A stretch of 64,000 nt of DNA from Fuscovulum sp. (lineage in GTDB: Bacteria; Pseudomonadota; Alphaproteobacteria; Rhodobacterales; Rhodobacteraceae): positions 2,438,501 to 2,502,500 of the forward strand of contig CP136571.1 in assembly GCA_035192965.1 (NCBI GenBank). Direction: 5' to 3'. Below are positions 54,307 through 63,227 of this stretch, piece by piece. How positions within the stretch are numbered: the stretch's first letter is position 1; each line of letters opens with the position of its first letter. Below the pieces are notes generated by a model. It saw only the letters and a program-made list of their open reading frames with translations. It made no database searches and was not told the DNA's origin. Both the position numbers and the translations under genes were made by a program.

Positions 54307-55938
54307 GTGAAAGAGCGGCTGTATCTGTTCGACACCACCCTGCGCGATGGGCAGCAGACGCAGGGGGTGCAGTTTTCGACCCCTGAGAAGCGGGTGATCG
54401 CCTTGGCGTTGGATGCGCTGGGGGTGGATTACATCGAGGGTGGTTGGCCGGGGGCGAACCCGACGGATAGCGAATTCTTTGCGGATCGGCCCAAGACGCG
54501 GGCGGTGATGACGGCGTTCGGGATGACCAAGCGTGTCGGGCGGTCGGCCGCTAATGATGATGTGCTGGCGGCTGTGCTGGATGCAGGGACGCCGGCGGTC
54601 TGTCTGGTGGGCAAGGCGCATGAGTTTCATGTGAGAACTGCGCTGGGATGCACGCTGGAGGAAAATCTGGAGGCGATCCGCGCCTCGGTCGCGCATTGCG
54701 TGGCCAAGGGGCGCGAGGCGGTGCTGGATGCCGAGCATTTCTTTGACGGCTACCGCGCCGATCCGGGCTATGCGCTGGCCTGCCTGCGCGCGGCGTTGGA
54801 GGCCGGAGCGCGCTGGGTGGTGCTGTGCGATACCAATGGCGGCACTTTGCCCGCCGAGGTGGGACGCGTGGTGGCAGAGGTGATTGCGGCAGGCGTTCCG
54901 GGGGACCGGCTGGGGATTCACTGCCATGACGATACCGGCAATGCGGTGGCCAATTCGCTGGCCGCCGTCGATGCGGGGTGCCGGCAGATTCAGGGCACGT
55001 TGAACGGGTTGGGCGAGCGCTGCGGGAATGCCAACCTGACGACGATCATCCCGACGCTGTTGTTGAAGGAGCCCTATGCCAGCCGTTTCGAAACGGGGGT
55101 GACGCGCGAGGCGCTGGCGGGGTTGGTGCGGGTGAGCCGTCAGCTGGATGATGTGCTTAACCGGGTTCCACTACGGAGCGCGCCCTATGTGGGGGCAAGC
55201 GCCTTTGCCCATAAGGCGGGGCTGCATGCGAGCGCGATCCTGAAGGACCCGTCCACCTATGAGCATGTCGACCCTGCCGTGGTGGGCAATGAACGCGTGA
55301 TCCCGATGAGCAATCAGGCCGGGCAGTCGAACCTGCGGGCGCGGCTGGCGGCGGCGGGGATCGAGGTGGACCCGAAGGATGCGCGGCTGGGCCGGATTCT
55401 GGAGGTGGTGAAGGAGCGCGAGGATCAGGGCTATGCCTATGACGGCGCGCAGGCGAGTTTCGAACTGGTGGCGCGGGCGGAACTGGGTTTGCTGCCGGAT
55501 TTCTTTGAGGTGAAGCGCTACCGCGTGACGGTGGAGCGTCGGAAGAACAAGTACAACCAGATCGTCAGCCTGTCCGAAGCGGTGGTCGTGGTGAAGATCG
55601 GCGAGACGAAGATGCTGTCGGTTTCGGAATCGATGGATGAGACGGGCACGGATCGGGGACCGGTGAACGCGCTGGCCAAGGCTTTGGGCAAGGACCTGGG
55701 CCCCTATCAGGGCTGTATCGACGACATGAAGTTGGTGGATTTCAAGGTGCGCATCACGCAGGGGGGGACCGAGGCGGTGACGCGGGTGATCATCGACAGC
55801 GAGGACAGTCAGGGGCGGCGCTGGTCGACTGTTGGGGTAAGCGCGAACATCGTGGATGCGAGTTTCGAGGCGCTGCTGGATGCGATCAACTGGAAGTTGA
55901 TCCGGGATACGGGGCAGCCGGTGAAAGAGGGCGCGTGA
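54307..55938 (+). CDS. cimA: (R)-citramalate synthase
   Basis: 543 residues. LeuA-like aldolase that condenses pyruvate and acetyl-CoA (threonine-independent isoleucine pathway). FDTTLRDGQQTQGVQFS, the catalytic-loop motif HCHDDTGNAVANSLAAV, and the C-terminal regulatory domain (AVVVVKIGETKMLSVSES) match CimA rather than LeuA. The GTG at 54307 is favoured because AAGGGG lies 7 bases upstream; the GTG at 54301 is an alternative. It overlaps the next gene by 1 bp. Confidence 0.92.
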   Translation: MKERLYLFDTTLRDGQQTQGVQFSTPEKRVIALALDALGVDYIEGGWPGANPTDSEFFADRPKTRAVMTAFGMTKRVGRSAANDDVLAAVLDAGTPAVCLVGKAHEFHVRTALGCTLEENLEAIRASVAHCVAKGREAVLDAEHFFDGYRADPGYALACLRAALEAGARWVVLCDTNGGTLPAEVGRVVAEVIAAGVPGDRLGIHCHDDTGNAVANSLAAVDAGCRQIQGTLNGLGERCGNANLTTIIPTLLLKEPYASRFETGVTREALAGLVRVSRQLDDVLNRVPLRSAPYVGASAFAHKAGLHASAILKDPSTYEHVDPAVVGNERVIPMSNQAGQSNLRARLAAAGIEVDPKDARLGRILEVVKEREDQGYAYDGAQASFELVARAELGLLPDFFEVKRYRVTVERRKNKYNQIVSLSEAVVVVKIGETKMLSVSESMDETGTDRGPVNALAKALGKDLGPYQGCIDDMKLVDFKVRITQGGTEAVTRVIIDSEDSQGRRWSTVGVSANIVDASFEALLDAINWKLIRDTGQPVKEGA

Positions 55939-56660
55939 TGGACTGGGACAGCTTCTTCGCTGTTCACTGCGATCTGCCGCGCGAGGGGCCGGGGGAAGCT
56001 CAGGACGTGGCCTGGGCGCTGGCACTGGCCATGCTGCCGGAGGGGGCGGCGATCTGCGATGCGGGGGCGGGGGCCGGCGGCGATGTGGGCGCGCTCTTGT
56101 CGGTGCCGGGCGCGCGGGTTCTGGCGATAGACACGCATCCGGGGTTCGTGGCGCAGATGCGGCCGCGGTTTGCGGGTGAAGAGCGGGTGCGCGTTCAGGA
56201 GGCGGATGTGGGGCGGCTCGCGGTGCATCCGTCGGGGCCGTTCGACCTGATCTGGTGTGCCGGGGCCTTGTACTTTCTGGGGTTGGAAGAGGGGTTGGCG
56301 CGGATGGCGGCTGCCTTGAAGCCGGGCGGGGTGCTGGCCTTTTCCGAGCCGAGTTTTCTGACCGATGCGCCGTCAGAGGACGCGCGGGCGTTCTGGGAGG
56401 ATTATCCGGTCAGGGATGCTCCGGGTATCGCATCCGCGGTGGCGGCGGCGGGCTATGAGAGCCTTGGGACGCGGGTTCTGGGCGATGCGGCATGGGAGGC
56501 CTATTACGGGCCAATGGAAGCGCGGATTGCGGCGTTGCGCGGCGGGGCAGATGCAGCGCTCGCCGCGATGCTGGACCTGTGCGCGGGCGAGGCAGAGCAT
56601 TGGCGGCGGGTGAAGCGCGAGACGGGGTATCTGTTGACGGTGGCGCGGTGGCAGGGCTGA
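55938..56660 (+). CDS. Class I SAM-dependent methyltransferase
   Basis: 240 residues. Motif I is AICDAGAGAGGDVGALL (about residues 38-54), motif II/III region IDTHPGFVAQMRPRF and the family hinge FDLIWCAGALYFLGLEEG. The substrate is unknown. It overlaps cimA by 1 bp (TGATG) and the next gene by 13 bp. Confidence 0.88.
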   Translation: MDWDSFFAVHCDLPREGPGEAQDVAWALALAMLPEGAAICDAGAGAGGDVGALLSVPGARVLAIDTHPGFVAQMRPRFAGEERVRVQEADVGRLAVHPSGPFDLIWCAGALYFLGLEEGLARMAAALKPGGVLAFSEPSFLTDAPSEDARAFWEDYPVRDAPGIASAVAAAGYESLGTRVLGDAAWEAYYGPMEARIAALRGGADAALAAMLDLCAGEAEHWRRVKRETGYLLTVARWQG

Positions 56661-57445
56661 GCGCGGAGTCCGTAGATGCCTGTGCGGCGCTGGTGGCGCG
56701 GGGGGATGCGGATCGCTTTGCGGCGGTAATGGCGGCACCGCTGGCAGCGCGGGGGCGGCTTTTGGTGCTTTATGCGTTCAACCTGGAGGTAGCGCGGGCG
56801 CCCTGGGTTACGGCGGAGCCGATGATCGCCGAGATGCGGCTGCAATGGTGGCGCGATGTGGTGGCAGAGGCCGAGGCAGGACGTCCGGCGCGGGCGCATG
56901 AGGTGGCGGCGCCTTTGGCCGGGTTAATCGGCGATGCCGGTTTGCCGGTGGAGGTGATGGACCGGCTGATCGTGGCGCGGCGCTGGGATGTGTACCGCGA
57001 TGCCTTTGCCGATGCGGCGGCGCTGGAGACTTATCTGGAGGACACCGGGGCGGGGTTGATGTGGCTGGCCGGGCGCGCGCTCGGGGCGGGGGCCGGGGAT
57101 GAGGCGGCGCTGCGGGCCTTTGGCTGGGCGGCGGGACTGGCGGGGTATTTGCGCGCGGTGCCGGAACTGGAGGCGCGGGGACGGATCCCGTTGCTGGATG
57201 GCAGGCCCGAGGCGGTGGCGGCGCTGGCGCAGGAGGGTTTGGCCCGGATCGCAGCGGCGCGGGCGGGCCTGCGTCGCCTGTCCCGGGCGGTGCGGCCTGC
57301 GACACTGGCTGGGTGGCAAGCCGCGCCCCTGTTGAAGATGGTGGTGGCCGAGCCGCAGCGGGTGGCAGAGGGGCAGGTGCAACTGTCGGAATTCGCAAGG
57401 CGATTCGGGCTTTTGCGTGCTGGCCTGCGGGGCGGGGCCGCCTGA
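56648..57445 (+). CDS. Squalene/phytoene synthase family protein (NDUFAF6-like)
   Basis: 265 residues, GTG start inside the methyltransferase 3' end. The family region VLYAFNLEVARAPWVTAEPM with MRLQWWRDVVAEAEAG is present, but the paired DxxxD prenyl-substrate motifs of active synthases are not found. This form is seen in alphaproteobacteria and in the mitochondrial complex-I assembly factor NDUFAF6, so an enzymatic prenyl role is doubtful. The start codon is uncertain (GTG at 56639 is another option). Confidence 0.78.
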   Translation: MAGLSAESVDACAALVARGDADRFAAVMAAPLAARGRLLVLYAFNLEVARAPWVTAEPMIAEMRLQWWRDVVAEAEAGRPARAHEVAAPLAGLIGDAGLPVEVMDRLIVARRWDVYRDAFADAAALETYLEDTGAGLMWLAGRALGAGAGDEAALRAFGWAAGLAGYLRAVPELEARGRIPLLDGRPEAVAALAQEGLARIAAARAGLRRLSRAVRPATLAGWQAAPLLKMVVAEPQRVAEGQVQLSEFARRFGLLRAGLRGGAA

Positions 57446-57645
57446 GGGCGGCGGGACTGGCCAGCAAGAGAGGGCATGCGGCCGTTCGGGGCATCGGAGC
57501 ACGGCATGTTTCCGCGTTTTTTGGGTAATTGCCCTACAAAATCCTGATTTGTGTCCGTTTCAGAACATGGATGTCCGGCAATGTTGTCGGGAGACGGGTC
57601 AATCCTGCCCCGCCCATAGGCCGCTTGCGGTGATTTGGAAACATA

Positions 57646-58182
57646 ATGAGTATTGTTTCGACAATCCTTCCTGCCGATGTAGACGTGGTCGCGTCGCCGA
57701 AGGGCTTTTTGCGTGGAACGCGCCTTATGACACCCACCGGTTGGCGCGCGGTGGAAGAGTTGAAACCCGGAGATATCGTGAGCTGTTGCCGGGAAATGCC
57801 GGTGGCTGTGACGGTCATCGACCGGCGGATGGTGGCGCGGGTTGGGGCCAAGGTCGTTTGCGTGTCGGGTGAGGCGCGGGGCTGGGGGCGGCAGGCGAGT
57901 CCGCTTTTGTTGCCAGAGGATCAGATGATCGTCGTGGCGGGTGACCGGCTGGCGGCCTATTTCGGGGTGGAAGAGGCGCTGGCCCCGCTGGGTGCGTTGG
58001 TCAATGGCACCGATCTGCGTCTGATCGATGCGCCGCCTGCCGACATGTGGTTTGAGATTCAGACGGCCGCAGCCTGTGCCTTGGTGGCCGAAGGGTTGCA
58101 GGTTGCCGTGGGCGATGCGTCGCGCGACAGCCGCCCGGCGCTGAGCGTGGCTGAGGCGCGGCTTCTGTCGCTGGCGGCCTGA
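57646..58182 (+). CDS. Hint-domain protein with altered active site
   Basis: 178 residues. The motif GTRLMTPTGWRAVEELKPGDIV matches the Hint_2 type (usual form C-F-x-x-GT-x-I-x-T-x-x-G-x-x-x-V-x-x-L-x-x-GD), with PLLLPEDQMIVVAG as the later beta-strand. The catalytic cysteine expected before FxxGT is replaced by Gly (KGFLRGTRL), so self-splicing or autoproteolysis is not expected. Its role in the cell is unknown. It is preceded by a 200-bp gap without other genes. Confidence 0.78.
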   Translation: MSIVSTILPADVDVVASPKGFLRGTRLMTPTGWRAVEELKPGDIVSCCREMPVAVTVIDRRMVARVGAKVVCVSGEARGWGRQASPLLLPEDQMIVVAGDRLAAYFGVEEALAPLGALVNGTDLRLIDAPPADMWFEIQTAAACALVAEGLQVAVGDASRDSRPALSVAEARLLSLAA

Positions 58183-58201
58183 GCTTTCTAGGTGGTGGCG
58201 A

Positions 58202-59422
58202 TCAGGAGCGACTGTCGCTTGGGCGTAGGGCGAGCCAGATCAGCGCGCCACCGGCCAGCACGAGGAAGGGCAGCATGGCGAAGTTGACCGCCTGCCAACC
58301 CGCCTGAACCGAGCCGCCGGAGCAGTTCATCAACCCGCCAGACGAGAAAGAGGCGACGGTCACGCCGCCGAAGACCACCAGATCATTCAGCCCCTGAAGG
58401 CGGCCCTTCTCTTCGGGCGAGGGGTGGGCGGTGAGCATGGTCGTTGCCCCGATGAAGCCGAAATTCCAGCCGACCCCAAGAAGGGCTAGCGCCACGAAGA
58501 AGTTGGCGAGATCCACACCGGCGATGGCCACGGCCCCGGCGGCGGCGAGGATCACAAGGCCAATGGCGACGATCTTTTCCGCGCCGAAGCGGGCGATCAG
58601 ATGGCCGGTGAAAAAGCTGGGCGCATACATGGCAAGGACATGGGCGGTGACGACATCGGCGGCATTGCCCGCCGTGAAGCCGCAGCCGACGACGGCCAGC
58701 GGGGATGAGGTCATCACGAGGTTCATCAGTGCATAAGAGACCGTGGCGCAGATCATCGCCACCGCGATGGCGGGCGTGCGGATCAGCTGCGCGCGGCTGC
58801 GCCCCTGCGATGCGCCCGCGACGGCGGGTTTCGGTTTGGGGATATCCAGCAGAGTGAAGAGAAAGACGCCGATCACGTTCAGGACCAGCACGGCGACATA
58901 GGTGCCAAGGAAGGGGACAGCCATGGATTCGGCGGTCAGCTTTACAAGTTGCGGGCCGATGACGGCGGACAGGAGCCCGCCTGCCATGACGAGCGAGATG
59001 GCCTTGGGGCGATAGCTTTCTGAGGCGGTGTCAGCGGCGGCAAAGCGGTAGAAGCCTTGGGCCGACATGTAGACGCCGGTGAACAGGGCCGCGATGACGA
59101 AGAGCACGAAGTTCGAGGTGGAAAGCGCGTAGGCGCCGAGAAGCCCGCCGATGCCGCCCCCAAGCGCGCCGATGGCAAAGCCCGCGCTGCGGCCGTAGCG
59201 CTGCATGAAGGCCGAGATGGGCGTGGCGGTGAGCATGGAGCCGATGACGGCGGCGGTGATGGGCAGGGTGGCCCAGCAGATATTGGGCGCCAGGCTTTGC
59301 CCGGCGAGACCCGCGATCGTGAAGATCATCGGCATCTGCGCGCCAAGGATCGCCTGGGCGGCTACGAGCACGAGGACATTGCGGCGGGCGCGGGTGTCGG
59401 TGGGGGCGGCGAGGTCGGTCAT
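58202..59422 (-). CDS. MFS transporter
   Basis: 406 residues from ATG 59422. Twelve hydrophobic segments in two halves; loop 2-3 ISAFMQRYGRSAGFAIGALG replaces the usual motif A with a weak match. The N-terminal MTDLAAPTDTRARRNV is cytosolic. Substrate unknown. The reading frame extends to 59956, but that part lies on the glycosylase gene and has no similarity. Convergent with the Hint gene. Confidence 0.84.
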   Translation of the reverse strand: MTDLAAPTDTRARRNVLVLVAAQAILGAQMPMIFTIAGLAGQSLAPNICWATLPITAAVIGSMLTATPISAFMQRYGRSAGFAIGALGGGIGGLLGAYALSTSNFVLFVIAALFTGVYMSAQGFYRFAAADTASESYRPKAISLVMAGGLLSAVIGPQLVKLTAESMAVPFLGTYVAVLVLNVIGVFLFTLLDIPKPKPAVAGASQGRSRAQLIRTPAIAVAMICATVSYALMNLVMTSSPLAVVGCGFTAGNAADVVTAHVLAMYAPSFFTGHLIARFGAEKIVAIGLVILAAAGAVAIAGVDLANFFVALALLGVGWNFGFIGATTMLTAHPSPEEKGRLQGLNDLVVFGGVTVASFSSGGLMNCSGGSVQAGWQAVNFAMLPFLVLAGGALIWLALRPSDSRS

Positions 59423-59564
59423 AGGGCGAAGGGTTAAACTTTGGTACGGCGGGGGCAAGGGACAAATACACGCGGGGGAATATGTGGCGTGGCGCGGGAC
59501 CGGGATCCCGCATCGGCCCGTTGCGCCTATCTTCGGCGGGCGGTCTTGGGGGTGGCGCAGGATT

Positions 59565-59590
59565 GGGTATTTGGGCCAAGGTGAATGGGC
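59565..59590 (+). repeat. Second copy of the GGGTATTTGGGCCAAG repeat core
   Basis: GGGTATTTGGGCCAAG (59565-59580) is identical to 54275-54290, and the next ten bases match 8/10. It lies in the 186-bp divergent intergenic region between the MFS gene and the AlkA-type glycosylase gene, 28 bp before the glycosylase start. The hairpin-rich part seen at 54215-54270 is missing here. Confidence 0.6.
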
Positions 59591-59608
59591 AAGGTCTGGA
59601 GGGATATG

Positions 59609-60241
59609 ATGGGGGTGGGGCGGATCATTCTGACCGAGGCCTGTGTGGCAGAGGGTGCGAGCTGGCTGGCCGCGCGGGAGGAACGGTTTGCCGGGGCGCT
59701 GGCCTTGACCGGGCCTTTGCCGCTGCGGCGCAGCGCGGCAGGGTTTCGGGCGCTTTTGTCGGCCATCGTGAGCCAGCAGGTATCTGTCGCCTCGGCCAAT
59801 GCGATCTGGGCGCGGATGGAGGCGGCGGGGCTGTGCGATCCGGCAAGGATGGCGGTGGCCACGGCGGATGAGTTGCGCGCGGTTGGGTTGTCGCGGCAGA
59901 AGGCGCGGTATGGGCAGGCGCTGGCGGCGGCGGGGATCGACTTTGCGGCGCTGCACGATGTGCCCGATGACGAGGTGGTGGCGGTGCTGACGGCTGTGCC
60001 GGGGATCGGGCGCTGGACGGCAGAGATCTATGCGATGTTCGCGCTGGGGCGGGCGGATGTGTTCGCCCCCGGCGATCTGGCCTTGCAGGAGGCGGCAAAG
60101 GTGCTGTTCGGGCTGGAGGCACGGCCATCAGAGCGGGCGATGCGGGCGATGGCAGAAGACTGGTCGCCGTGGCGGGCGGTTGCGGCGCGGCTGCTCTGGG
60201 CCTACTACCGGGTGGCAAAGGAACGGGAGGGCATCCGGTGA
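59609..60241 (+). CDS. alkA: DNA-3-methyladenine glycosylase II (AlkA-type)
   Basis: 210 residues from ATG 59609, after GGAGGG. A base-excision glycosylase of the helix-hairpin-helix superfamily for alkylated purines. The HhH motif is AVPGIGRWTAEIYAMFALG and the catalytic Asp is Asp156 in DVFAPGDLAL. It is short compared with E. coli AlkA because the N-terminal TBP-like domain is absent. It overlaps the next gene by 4 bp. Confidence 0.9.
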   Translation: MGVGRIILTEACVAEGASWLAAREERFAGALALTGPLPLRRSAAGFRALLSAIVSQQVSVASANAIWARMEAAGLCDPARMAVATADELRAVGLSRQKARYGQALAAAGIDFAALHDVPDDEVVAVLTAVPGIGRWTAEIYAMFALGRADVFAPGDLALQEAAKVLFGLEARPSERAMRAMAEDWSPWRAVAARLLWAYYRVAKEREGIR

Positions 60242-60900
60242 GTGATGGGCTGAAATTCAAGCGGAAGGCGGCAGCGGGCGGGCGGACCACATCTATGGTG
60301 GTGTTCGTTCATGGCTATGGGGCGGATGGCGGCGATCTGCTGAGCATCGGTGATGTGCTGGCGCCGCATCTGCCGGGGGCGGTGTTTCTGGCCCCCGACG
60401 CGCCGCAGCCCTGTGTCGGCAATCCCTTTGGGTTCCAGTGGTTTCCTATCCCGTGGCTGGATGGATCATCCGAAGAGGCGGCGCGCGAGGGGATGGCAGC
60501 ATCGGTGACGCTGTTCAACGCATTCCTTGATGCCCGGCTGGCCGAAGAGGGGTTGGCACCAGAAGCGCTGGCCCTCGTCGGGTTTTCGCAAGGGGCGATG
60601 ATGAGCCTGCATGTGGCCACGCGGCGCGATAAGGCGATTGCCGGGGTGGTGGCGATTTCCGGGCGGTTGCTGGTGCCGGAGCGGTTGGCGGCGGAAGCCG
60701 TGGTGAAGCCGCCTGTCCTGCTGGTGCATGGCGATCAGGATCCGGTGGTGCCCTTTGCCGATATGGGGCTGGCGGGGGATGCGCTGGTCGCGGCGGGGTT
60801 CGACACCTTTGGCCATGTCATGAAAGGCACGGGACATGGGATCGCGCCCGATGGGCTGGGCGTGACCTTGCAGTTCCTGAAAGAGCGGCTGCCGGGGTAG
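60238..60900 (+). CDS. Alpha/beta hydrolase, phospholipase/carboxylesterase family
   Basis: 220 residues, GTG start overlapping the glycosylase stop (GTGA). The catalytic triad is visible: Ser117 in GFSQGAMMS, Asp168 in HGDQDPVVP and His200 in GTGHGIAPDG. The N-terminal VVFVHGYGADGGDLL gives the oxyanion-hole region. Family members hydrolyse carboxyl esters or lysophospholipids; the substrate here is unknown. Confidence 0.9.
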   Translation: MSDGLKFKRKAAAGGRTTSMVVFVHGYGADGGDLLSIGDVLAPHLPGAVFLAPDAPQPCVGNPFGFQWFPIPWLDGSSEEAAREGMAASVTLFNAFLDARLAEEGLAPEALALVGFSQGAMMSLHVATRRDKAIAGVVAISGRLLVPERLAAEAVVKPPVLLVHGDQDPVVPFADMGLAGDALVAAGFDTFGHVMKGTGHGIAPDGLGVTLQFLKERLPG

Positions 60901-60912
60901 GGGCGATCTGCC

Positions 60913-61890
60913 TTAGGCGGTGGTGGCTTGCAGGAAGGCCGCGCAGCCAGTGAGGGCTGCGAAATCGTCTTCGACCACGGTGACCGAGAAATCCTTTTGC
61001 AGCAGGTCCACGCGGCGGGCTTCGCGGAAGGTTTCCGCAAGGCCAAAGCGCGGGAAATGCGGGGTCATAGCGCGGGACATGCCGCCGATGAGAAAGATGC
61101 CGCCATAGGGCAAGTGGATCAACGCCAGATCGGCCAGCACCTGCGCAAGAATATGGGTATAGAGCCGGGCGGCATGGGTGGCGGTGGGTTCGCCTGCGGC
61201 GAGGGCGGTGAGAACCTCGGCTGAGGATTTCTCGGATGGCTGGCCAGCCTCGACCGCCGCAAAGGCGTGCAGGTTGGCAAGGCCGCGACCGGCAAGCACC
61301 TCTTCCACGCCGCAATGGGGAACCTCGCCCTGTGCGGTGAGGCGGGTTTCGATGAATTGCAGCAGGCGCAGGTCTTCTGCGTTGCGGACGGGCATGTTGA
61401 CATGGCCGCATTCCGAAGGCGGCACAACGCGCGAGGCGCCCTGACCGTGGACGGGGGCGGCGTTGACGCCGGTGCCGAGGCCAACCACCAGCATGGGCGC
61501 GCCGGGATGGGCGGGGCCGGGAATGACGGGGCGCAGATTGGCCGGGGCGATGTGGCCCAAGGCGTGGCCCTGTGCCTGTAGGTCGTTCAGGATGGCCACG
61601 CGACGCGCGCCGGTGGCGGCGGTGAGTTTGGCGCCATCCATCACCCAATCGAGATTGGTCATGGTGGCGGTGCCGTCCTGTACCGGGCCTGCGGCGGCGA
61701 CGCAGACGCCATCCGGGCTTTCCCCGCTGGTGGCGAGGTAGTCGCGCAGGATATGGGCGATGTCCTGACCGCGGGCCTTGTATTCGGCGTTGGAGAAGCG
61801 CGCGATGCTGGCGGGGCGCACCATGGTGCCATCGGCCAGTGCGACCCGGGTATTCGTGCCGCCGATATCGGCGAGGAGGACGAGGGACAT
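60913..61890 (-). CDS. glk: Glucokinase
   Basis: 325 residues of the ROK-unrelated Glk family. ADIGGTNTRVALADG is the phosphate-binding loop, LVVGLGTGVNAAPV the second motif, and PPSECGHVNMPV carries the conserved segment. It phosphorylates glucose. It lies 14 bp downstream of the beta-glucosidase gene in the same operon, so glucose released from beta-glucosides would be phosphorylated at once. Confidence 0.94.
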   Translation of the reverse strand: MSLVLLADIGGTNTRVALADGTMVRPASIARFSNAEYKARGQDIAHILRDYLATSGESPDGVCVAAAGPVQDGTATMTNLDWVMDGAKLTAATGARRVAILNDLQAQGHALGHIAPANLRPVIPGPAHPGAPMLVVGLGTGVNAAPVHGQGASRVVPPSECGHVNMPVRNAEDLRLLQFIETRLTAQGEVPHCGVEEVLAGRGLANLHAFAAVEAGQPSEKSSAEVLTALAAGEPTATHAARLYTHILAQVLADLALIHLPYGGIFLIGGMSRAMTPHFPRFGLAETFREARRVDLLQKDFSVTVVEDDFAALTGCAAFLQATTA

Positions 61891-61904
61891 GGTGGGCGCT
61901 CCGA

Positions 61905-63224
61905 TCAGTCGTTCCGCGCCAATGCGCGGGCGAGGGCGTGATAGGAGGTTTTCGGGGTGCGCTTCAAGGTGGCGAAGTCGACATGCACGAGGCCGAAGCG
62001 TTTTTCATAGCCTTCGGCCCATTCGTAATTGTCCAGAAGCGACCAGTAGAAGAAGCCTTTGACGTTAGCCCCATCGGCAATGGCGCGTTTGGTGGCGGCA
62101 AGATGGGCGAAGAGGAAATCTTCGCGGACCTGATCGGGCAGATCGGGCAGATCGGGATTGGCCATGCCGTTTTCGGTGACGTACAGCGGCAGGTCGCCCA
62201 CGTATTCGCGCGCCATGCGGGTGAGGAAATGGTGCAGGCCGTCGGGATAAATCTCCCATCCCATCTGGGTTTTGGGCAGGGGGCCGGGGATTTCACGGAT
62301 TGACGGCCAGGGCGTGCCGGGGGCGGCGGCCTGAATGTGGCGGGTGTAGTAGTTGATCCCCAGCCAATCGAGCGGCTGGCCGATCAGCGCCATGTCATCC
62401 TGCCAATTGGCGGGCATATGGGGGGCGAGGCCTTCGAGCACGACTTCAGGGTAGGTCTGGCGGGTGATGCCTTCGATGTACCAGCGGTTGAAGATGCCAT
62501 CAGCGCGGGCAGAGGCGCGAATGTCTTCGGCGCTGTCAGAGGCGGGTTGGCAGAAATCGAAGTTCAGCACGATGCCAAGGTTCGGCTGGCCCATGCTGCG
62601 CAGGCGGTCCACGGCGAGGCCATGGGCGAGGCAGATATGGTGCATGGCGCGGGCGGCGGCGCGGATGTCGCGCAGGCCGGGGGCATGTGCGCCGATGAAA
62701 TGCGACAGCCAAGCCACGCACCAGGGTTCGTTGATCGTGGCGATGGAGGCGACACGGTCGCCCAGCGTGCGGGTGATGGTTTCCGCGAAATCGGCAAAGC
62801 GGTGGGGGGTGTCGCGGTTGGTCCAACCGCCCTTGTCGGCCAGGGCCGAGGGCAGTTCCCAGTGATAGAGCGTCTGAAAGGGTTTCAGGCCGCGTTCGAG
62901 CATTCCATCGACCAGCCGATCATAAAAGGCGATGCCTTCGGGATTGACGGTCACGCCATCGGGCATGACCCGCGCCCAGGATGTGGAGAAACGGTAGGCG
63001 TCCATATTGGCCGCGCGCAGCAGATCGAGATCAGCCGGCCAGTTGTGGAAGTGGTCGCAGGCGGTACCGCCGTCTTCGGCGCGCTTCACATTGCCCGGAG
63101 TGGCGGCGAAGGTATCCCAATGGCAGGGGCCGCAACCGCCAAAGCCCGATCCTTCGATCTGATAGGCGGCGGTGGCGGCTCCGAACAGGAAACCTTCCGG
63201 AAAATCGAAACGGGAGAGCGACAT
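61905..63224 (-). CDS. bgl: Family 1 beta-glucosidase
   Basis: 439-residue GH1 TIM-barrel enzyme. The acid/base Glu166 is in ATINEPWCV and the nucleophile Glu351 is in LYVTENGMANP. The N-terminal FPEGFLFGAATAAYQIEG is the family start. No signal peptide is seen, so it acts in the cytoplasm on glucosides imported by an unseen transporter. It is 3 bp downstream of the LacI-family gene and 14 bp upstream of glk. Confidence 0.95.
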   Translation of the reverse strand: MSLSRFDFPEGFLFGAATAAYQIEGSGFGGCGPCHWDTFAATPGNVKRAEDGGTACDHFHNWPADLDLLRAANMDAYRFSTSWARVMPDGVTVNPEGIAFYDRLVDGMLERGLKPFQTLYHWELPSALADKGGWTNRDTPHRFADFAETITRTLGDRVASIATINEPWCVAWLSHFIGAHAPGLRDIRAAARAMHHICLAHGLAVDRLRSMGQPNLGIVLNFDFCQPASDSAEDIRASARADGIFNRWYIEGITRQTYPEVVLEGLAPHMPANWQDDMALIGQPLDWLGINYYTRHIQAAAPGTPWPSIREIPGPLPKTQMGWEIYPDGLHHFLTRMAREYVGDLPLYVTENGMANPDLPDLPDQVREDFLFAHLAATKRAIADGANVKGFFYWSLLDNYEWAEGYEKRFGLVHVDFATLKRTPKTSYHALARALARND

Positions 63225-63227
63225 GGG

